Shown here one piece after another: positions 17,301-19,396 of a stretch of DNA of 19,396 nucleotides. This DNA is from JAHCIE01 sp034431435 (lineage in GTDB: Bacteria; Chloroflexota; Anaerolineae; Epilineales; JAHCIE01). The notes beneath the pieces are model-generated. The model did not search any database and had not been told where the DNA came from. It saw only the letters and a program-made list of their open reading frames with translations. Position 1 is the first letter of the stretch; the number at the start of each line of letters is the position of its first letter. Location: assembly GCA_034431435.1 (NCBI GenBank), contig DAOUDG010000101.1, positions 1-19,396 on the forward strand, given 5' to 3'. A program made the position numbers and the translations under genes.

Positions 17301-17430
17301 AAAAGGGCGCCGGGCCTTGCGCTCCGACGCCGAGCACGCCGACCTGCCACAGTCCCGCGCCGATCGCCACCAGGAGCAACGCCCCCAGAATGGCCGCCCC
17401 CCCCTTCCACCAGCCGGAACGGGATGACAT
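11350..17430 (-). CDS. Giant exported protein: duplicated unknown module, TP linker, Fn3 x2, dockerin, cohesin
   Basis: About 2026 residues, function unknown. Residues 9-38 are a hydrophobic signal or anchor segment after a short basic start. Two homologous modules follow (about 40-740 and 742-1400). Shared landmarks are APRKDS[VI]T, GLT-x2-DANFDG-x-PDIV, TKTG-x2-ADFNG, PGDPW[FY]LKRF[FY]VDGHEYNVVA and ITLRTP-x-PK, and I recognise no catalytic motif. Next come a Thr/Pro/Asn linker (1405-1522), two Fn3-like domains (1525-1610, 1612-1703), a carboxypeptidase-regulatory-like beta domain (1705-1780), a type I dockerin (1780-1842; loops DANGDKVINLFD and DINGDGSVNIFD) and a cohesin (about 1873-2010). 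The tail ILLPLLQVDRER is hydrophobic then charged. An earlier in-frame start at 17496 lacks an RBS. It probably acts as a surface scaffold or matrix protein. Confidence 0.85.
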   Translation of the reverse strand: MSSRSGWWKGGAAILGALLLVAIGAGLWQVGVLGVGAQGPAPFFTLRVYGRGYFGAGADNVVDPGAGLTSVVFDPITGAVPEDAPYTDLLGVFHPQHPEAPRKDSVTWNPAYMAENATFDENQRLGLYNQLFAGGINAAEKVWLRHWYEPQHWDKDLNRDDRLTRDPDTGEPTDPTLVGGARVYLDDIWFPAIMQEFTYMLMENQQPTPRGAAKPEPIYGQAGATQFVFPVGMRGGDLFGPDGQIDTDNGANDGNGYGLTSLDANFDGIPDIVHVDSELSLFTKTGIAADFNGDGALQGLKQGGPSPQPNGTEMAVMHVNLSGQPLRVGQYAQFLDHVVRVSGIFNNAVALDLWYIGDLRPRYLGPQVIYTGDMALAGTQGPAQLIRSTRNGGPGSNACVFPTGPWFAYAEAIDTVDGTVNLWLGRALGRPYTAMEDQPGTPDRRPGDPWFLKRFYVDGHEYNVVALAARANNAPTIATPCSLPPGFSVPADPSDFGFITLRTPTPKGADVLNAQHSVRLKGYAVNEPLPMLPPYNQEHYIFTDVNQITKLTPTDREDAIGYLGNLVGPVPPIIQKNQPYPYVTPGGAVYNDPREMQWTYRKETVNPQFLGALRQKYGEMPQEEGPPSEFFFTEQFWTLPWAYTEFALPDLAPARTGTRVDPLTNLAVVNPDLYLLTSAFLAPQGLYQLWAQDTTTPYQWGDWTSPTQQPPVALQNRVKFWFDPASSGDPTNNPTGKIVKDENGLRVFGKAYRSPNDFSGTAGDTSIITDTLANAVIEVPPYTDPWAPFNPQLPQAPRKDSITFDPAYLDEFRNSGEPLSALYSRISIEEQDAREKVYTRMWYEPSYLDKARFSADRSQDYRFSALLQEFTYLFVDTQDRPAHGQPGNSRFAFPMATGRNELPVPPRTAGVGWNPSASFGFGLTTFDANFDGQPDIVAIDSENSLATKTGVRADFNGNGAIDNLAPINRPGDGLVVFSVENVVLRRGESVQFLDHLVTLENIGVGGYGSQPTADFDFWSTSGGLHPLGNGEYSSHPDFIRTASFNVGDLAVASRSSVRRIPAGGDNLGRTDGAWFLSVQAVNQFDESVVVTVGRALGNTWAAIDNGQGGHNLTPGDPWYLKRFFVDGHEYNVVAVRVVANDSTTPQAEPFEFKYITLRTPVPKPNTFVNYQDSLALQGYFRGRVLDNPDTNVISQLPPFNVAHTVADDVAKISTTDFATDADHPRNDCIGLPKAADPLAVRVVAESQEPRFLGELRELYFFRVPAEGNRERWSTEQFNTLPDRYTEVRLPDGQAYLWTSDWTSTQSRLHFFACGDINPLATGVQMTQADIAAAWRATNPTSPLNGIPFPNTNGIGPADFPTGPGSDHIDFFNAEGPALTGNPSAVRVKLIYDPRDDDDIWVNPGDPPTPPPTATPTNTPTNTPTNTPTNTPTPTNTSTPTNTVPPTNTSTPTNTVPPTNTSTPTITPSPCPNCTPTNTPTNTQTPTRTPTATNTPTATATPTATNTPTATATNTPTPTATPNQPFDLICNYQSGPNQVALQWVNGGSFDSIEVTRTPQFSSGAIKTLPGNATTFYDSELTPGQPYTYQVRGVVGGQPTAWSGATTCGAPAQPGGVVLSCLTVSYSMIDLSWALTDPNVTQVYIERSRNLVNWSDLPPRSATPTAYRDSGLASNTLYFFRARAYNSNTGQFSAYSNQVSCQTRAWVDDVTGRIILQGRTNYANARVLIDGGASGTALTDETGAFSIAGSPFGTRIVEVQMQGYLPISRTIEVVSVDTPLGDMYMIAGDANGDKVINLFDLAKVATAYDAAPGAPNWDERADINGDGSVNIFDLVLVSQNFDRYGPTDGSQQGKPAGGALAATDAPTAKTAAAVNARLVVRNPKTIYFAGDKVTVAVEVDDNADVYAAEVNLPFDPAVLRFDGARLGDLFVDDTYFKRPPEVKDAADDLKLVQLVGSQLGAMPTGQRGHTLFEATFSVGCGTATFDLSQASLALSSPAAEPLPVTTGGSAQVKTTCILLPLLQVDRER
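11916..12090 (-). other. Dockerin type I domain-coding segment
   Basis: Two 12-residue calcium loops, DANGDKVINLFD and DINGDGSVNIFD, each with Asp/Asn/Asp ligands at 1, 3 and 5 and Asp at 12. Each is followed by a hydrophobic helix (LAKVATAYDA, LVLVSQNFDRYG). Loop positions 10-11 are Leu-Phe and Ile-Phe rather than the Ser-Thr pair usual in Clostridium thermocellum dockerins, suggesting a different cohesin specificity. The near twofold symmetry is typical of dockerins. Confidence 0.85.
12866..13215 (-). repeat. Degenerate tandem repeats encoding the Thr/Pro/Asn linker
   Basis: This stretch encodes roughly 117 residues dominated by TPTNTP, TPTATN and TNTVPP. At the DNA level a 36-bp unit occurs at 13041-13076 and 13077-13112 (two differences), with a half unit at 13113-13130. 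Shorter 12-18-bp units of the GGCGTGTTGGTG type flank it. It is an in-frame coding repeat, probably an extended, possibly glycosylated spacer, and likely to vary in length between strains. Confidence 0.85.
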
Positions 17431-17437
17431 GGTATCG

Positions 17438-17446
17438 CCTCCTCCT
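17438..17446 (-). promoter_or_regulatory. Ribosome-binding site that fixes the start of the giant gene
   Basis: The minus strand reads AGGAGGAGG, then CGATACC, then ATG at 17430. This strong site selects the start just before the signal segment, over an in-frame start at 17496. Confidence 0.8.
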
Positions 17447-17509
17447 GGCCGCCGTGGGTTGTCCGGGCTACCGCCCATCCTCGGCCCACGCCGCAACTAA
17501 GCCACGCGC

Positions 17510-17551
17510 TGTGTCTTCTGAAAGACACAACGGCCCGATGGGGGCCGTTGT
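17510..17551 (-). terminator. Two hairpins with overlapping arms between the Nudix gene and the giant gene
   Basis: The first hairpin pairs 17527-17536 with 17542-17551 (10 perfect pairs, 5-nt loop). In the minus direction it is followed by GTCTTTC. A second pairs 17510-17517 with 17522-17529 (8 perfect pairs, 4-nt loop). They share bases 17527-17529, so at least part of each competes with the other. The first is a plausible terminator for the Nudix gene, and the pair could also act as an attenuator in the leader of the giant gene (inference). Confidence 0.6.
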
Positions 17552-17603
17552 TACGTCGCCTACCAAGTCCGGCGCGGGGAGGGGAGGGGCTTTCACATCT
17601 CAT

Positions 17604-18122
17604 TCATACCGCCAGGGCAGCGCTGCCCACCAGTAACAGCGCCAGGGTCGTCTTGGCGTCGTGGTAGCCACCCGCCCGCGCGGTAGCGACGGCGTCGGTC
17701 AGCGGCACGAGTTCCGCCTCCAGGTCCACCTCGTCGGCGTCGGCGTCGGCCTGCTGCGGGCGCAGGTCGCGGGCGACGTAGAGACGCATGTATTCGTTGC
17801 TGTAGCCGGGGGCCAGGTAGAAGCCGCCCAACGGGTCCAGACGGCCGCAGGCATAGCCCACCTCCTCGGGCAGCTCGCGGCGGGCCGTAGTCTCGGCATC
17901 CTCGCCGGGGTCGCGGGTGCCCGCCGGGATTTCCAGCAGCCGCTGGCCCAGGGCAAAGCGCGTCTGCCGCACCAGGACGACGTACGTCTGGCCGTCTCTC
18001 TCCAGCAGGGGCACGATGCCCACCGAGCCGGGGTGGTCGAGGTAGGCCCGGCGGCCGGTCGCGTCCTCGACCTCGCGCAGGGCGAAGACCTTGTTCTGGT
18101 AAATGGCGCGTTCCGCTGCCAT
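17604..18122 (-). CDS. Nudix hydrolase, probable ADP-ribose pyrophosphatase
   Basis: A 172-residue cytoplasmic Nudix protein. The Nudix box (G-x5-E-x7-RE-U-x-EE-x-G) runs from Gly68 to Tyr90: GTRDPGEDAETTARREL then PEEVGY. All acidic metal ligands are present, and the final hydrophobic position is Tyr. Upstream LLEIPAG and downstream GGFYLAPGYSNEYMRLYVA match the ADP-ribose pyrophosphatase (NudF/YqkG-like) branch, whose members cleave ADP-ribose to AMP and ribose 5-phosphate; the proline-containing segment after the box is typical of that branch. ATG 18122 is preceded by AAGGAGG. It sits between two surface-protein genes but shows no signal peptide, so it is probably an unrelated housekeeping gene. 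Confidence 0.92.
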   Translation of the reverse strand: MAAERAIYQNKVFALREVEDATGRRAYLDHPGSVGIVPLLERDGQTYVVLVRQTRFALGQRLLEIPAGTRDPGEDAETTARRELPEEVGYACGRLDPLGGFYLAPGYSNEYMRLYVARDLRPQQADADADEVDLEAELVPLTDAVATARAGGYHDAKTTLALLLVGSAALAV

Positions 18123-18135
18123 ACCGTCCCTCCTT

Positions 18136-18155
18136 CCCTCTCCCAGTGGAGAGGG
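18136..18155. repeat. Perfect 8-bp hairpin in front of the Nudix gene
   Basis: CCCTCTCC (18136-18143) pairs perfectly with GGAGAGGG (18148-18155) around CAGT. On the minus strand its second arm leads directly into the purine-rich Shine-Dalgarno region of the Nudix gene, so it could mask or present that site. It also resembles short intergenic palindromes widespread in GC-rich bacteria. Confidence 0.6.
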
Positions 18156-18160
18156 CAGAA

Positions 18161-18201
18161 ATCAAAAGGCGGGGCATGCCGCTTGCGCGCCACGCCCCGC
18201 T
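18161..18201 (-). terminator. Rho-independent terminator after the LysM-cohesin gene
   Basis: On the minus strand GCGGGGC (18200-18194) pairs perfectly with GCCCCGC (18175-18169), a G-U pair can extend the base, and the loop is 18 nt. The tail CTTTTGAT follows at once. It lies about 45 bases after the stop at 18246. The gap before it also holds an 11-base palindrome, CGAGTCACTCG (18225-18235). Confidence 0.75.
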
Positions 18202-18245
18202 GAGCCACTCGCCACTTGCCAGTACGAGTCACTCGCTTCAGAGGC

Positions 18246-19396
18246 TTACGGCACTCGCAGCACCTGGCCGGGGAAGATCAGGTTGGGGTTCGCCAGTCCG
18301 TTCGCCTGTTGCAGGCTCCAGACGGTGGTGTTGAACCGCAACGCGATCCCCGACAGCGTGTCGCCGGGGCGCACGACGTAGGTGCGGCCAGTGGGGCCTG
18401 GCGGTGGCGGCGGCGTCCCACCACCAGGGCCGGGGCACACCATCAGCCGCTGCCCCACGCGGATCAGGTTCGGGTTGCTGAGGTTGTTGGCCTGGGCGAT
18501 GGCGGCCGCCGATGTGCCGTAGCGCTGCGCAATGGACGACAGGGTATCGCCGGGGCGTACCACGTAGGTGATGCAGCCACCCGACGGCGGCGGCTGAACC
18601 GGGCCGGAGCAGTTCGGGATGACAAGCGTCTGGCCGACGCGGATGGCGTTCGGGTTGCTCAGACCGTTGGCCGCCACCAGCGCGGCAACGGTGGTATTGT
18701 AGCGTAGCGCGATGGAGGACAACGTGTCGCCGGGCGCCACGACGTAGGTGCAGCCCCCACCGCTGGGCGGAGGTGTCCCGCCGCCGGGCGTCTCGGTGGG
18801 CTGGGCCGTGGGCTCGGCTGTGGGCTGGGCCGTCGGCTGGGCCGTCGGCTGCCCCGTCGGCTGGCCGGTCGGCTGCGCCGTCGGCTGCGCGCCGCCGCCG
18901 ACGGTGACATTGCCGCCCGTCGCCGTTGCGTTGATCGGCTGGCCGTTGGTGTCAGCGATCTGGGGCGCGCGGGAGAACTGGACGGGGCTGACGCCATCCG
19001 CCTTACCCTTGAAGGTAACGGTGATGATGGTGCAGCCGCCATTGACGCCCGGCGCCGGGGCGACGCGACTGGAGGCGAAGATGATGGTCCCCGCCGTGTT
19101 GTCGGCGACGTTGCGCGCTGTCTGCGAGCCAGCCGGGAAGCAGTCGCCCTGGGTCACCTGGACACCCTGCTGGGCGTTGTCGGCGTCCACGACCTCTACT
19201 TTGGCCGCGTCGAAGCTGAGGCGCACGTCCGCGCCGTAGAAGTTGGTGACACCCGCGATCTTGACGGCCACCTGGGTCGTGCCGTTGACGGCGACACTGG
19301 CGGCAGGCGGGTCGATGCTGACGGTGGTGGCCTGGGCCGCGGCGGCGCCCGGCGCGGCCGTTGGCTGGGCCGCCGCCTTGGGCGCGGCGGTGGCCT
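18246..19396 (-). CDS. Cohesin-LysM surface protein (N-terminus outside window)
   Basis: The frame is open to the window edge, so the start and signal peptide are missing; 382 residues are visible. An Ala/Pro-rich stretch leads into a cohesin-like domain (about 18898-19330) with NFYGADVRLSFDAAKVEVVD, VNGGCTIITVTFKG and a closing strand, clearly related to the cohesin encoded at 10538-11161. Then comes a PT-x-Q linker and three LysM domains, each opening with TYVV-x-PGDTLS-x-IA and closing with NPN-x-I-x(2)-GQ-x-L (about 18612-18755, 18432-18575, 18249-18386). LysM binds N-acetylglucosamine-containing glycans such as peptidoglycan. The protein therefore likely tethers dockerin-bearing partners to the cell wall. 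It ends at TAA right after the last LysM. Confidence 0.9.
   Translation of the reverse strand, partial: ATAAPKAAAQPTAAPGAAAAQATTVSIDPPAASVAVNGTTQVAVKIAGVTNFYGADVRLSFDAAKVEVVDADNAQQGVQVTQGDCFPAGSQTARNVADNTAGTIIFASSRVAPAPGVNGGCTIITVTFKGKADGVSPVQFSRAPQIADTNGQPINATATGGNVTVGGGAQPTAQPTGQPTGQPTAQPTAQPTAEPTAQPTETPGGGTPPPSGGGCTYVVAPGDTLSSIALRYNTTVAALVAANGLSNPNAIRVGQTLVIPNCSGPVQPPPSGGCITYVVRPGDTLSSIAQRYGTSAAAIAQANNLSNPNLIRVGQRLMVCPGPGGGTPPPPPGPTGRTYVVRPGDTLSGIALRFNTTVWSLQQANGLANPNLIFPGQVLRVP
18799..18890 (-). repeat. 12-bp tandem repeats encoding a PT-x-Q linker
   Basis: About eight in-frame copies of a 12-bp unit, close to GGCTGGGCCGTC on the plus strand, encode PTAQ, PTGQ, PTAE and PTET. It is a flexible spacer between the cohesin and the LysM array, and copy number is likely to vary. 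Confidence 0.85.

Noticed and set aside
15367..17427. Long plus-strand open frame of 686 codons
   Set aside because: Antisense shadow of the giant gene; no recognisable motif, no convincing ribosome-binding site, composition typical of reverse-frame translation.
17431..17496. Upstream start for the giant protein at 17496
   Set aside because: The 22 extra residues (Arg/Gly/Pro-rich) would precede the signal segment; a strong AGGAGGAGG supports the ATG at 17430.

Overview
The window looks like part of a Chloroflexota (Anaerolineae/Caldilineae-like) chromosome. The inference rests on high GC, long secreted proteins with Thr-Pro-Asn linkers, cohesin and dockerin domains with hydrophobic-Phe dockerin loops, and a split glycine decarboxylase. 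No rRNA, tRNA or CRISPR array is visible. Apart from an IS481-type transposase tail at the left edge (plus strand), every convincing gene is on the minus strand, so the biological reading order is right to left. No gene-free stretch exceeds about 200 bp.

Left and middle (232-10338, minus strand) is a metabolic block. Read in transcription order it is terC (TTG start, near-consensus promoter), gcvT, a GNAT acetyltransferase, gcvPA, an alpha/beta hydrolase, a DUF4058 protein, gcvPB, then the xylA-xylB pair. Aminomethyltransferase and both halves of the P-protein are present, but no gcvH lies in the window, and gcvPA and gcvPB are separated by two unrelated genes. xylA and xylB together would convert D-xylose to xylulose 5-phosphate.

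Right (10538-19396) is an extracellular block. It holds a LysM-anchored cohesin protein (cut by the window edge), a Nudix hydrolase, a roughly 2026-residue exported protein, and a small secreted cohesin protein. The giant protein has two tandem copies of a ~650-700-residue module I cannot assign to a family, then a Thr/Pro linker, two Fn3-like domains, a carboxypeptidase-regulatory-like domain, a type I dockerin and a terminal cohesin. Three cohesins, one dockerin and a peptidoglycan-binding LysM array within 9 kb suggest a cell-surface assembly of cellulosome-like logic but with no recognisable glycoside hydrolase. This is the most interesting system in the window.

Between genes there are good candidate intrinsic terminators (11269-11298, 18161-18201), two hairpins with overlapping arms in front of the giant gene (17510-17551), and a dispersed hairpin repeat with two clear copies (2949-3009 and 10472-10519).
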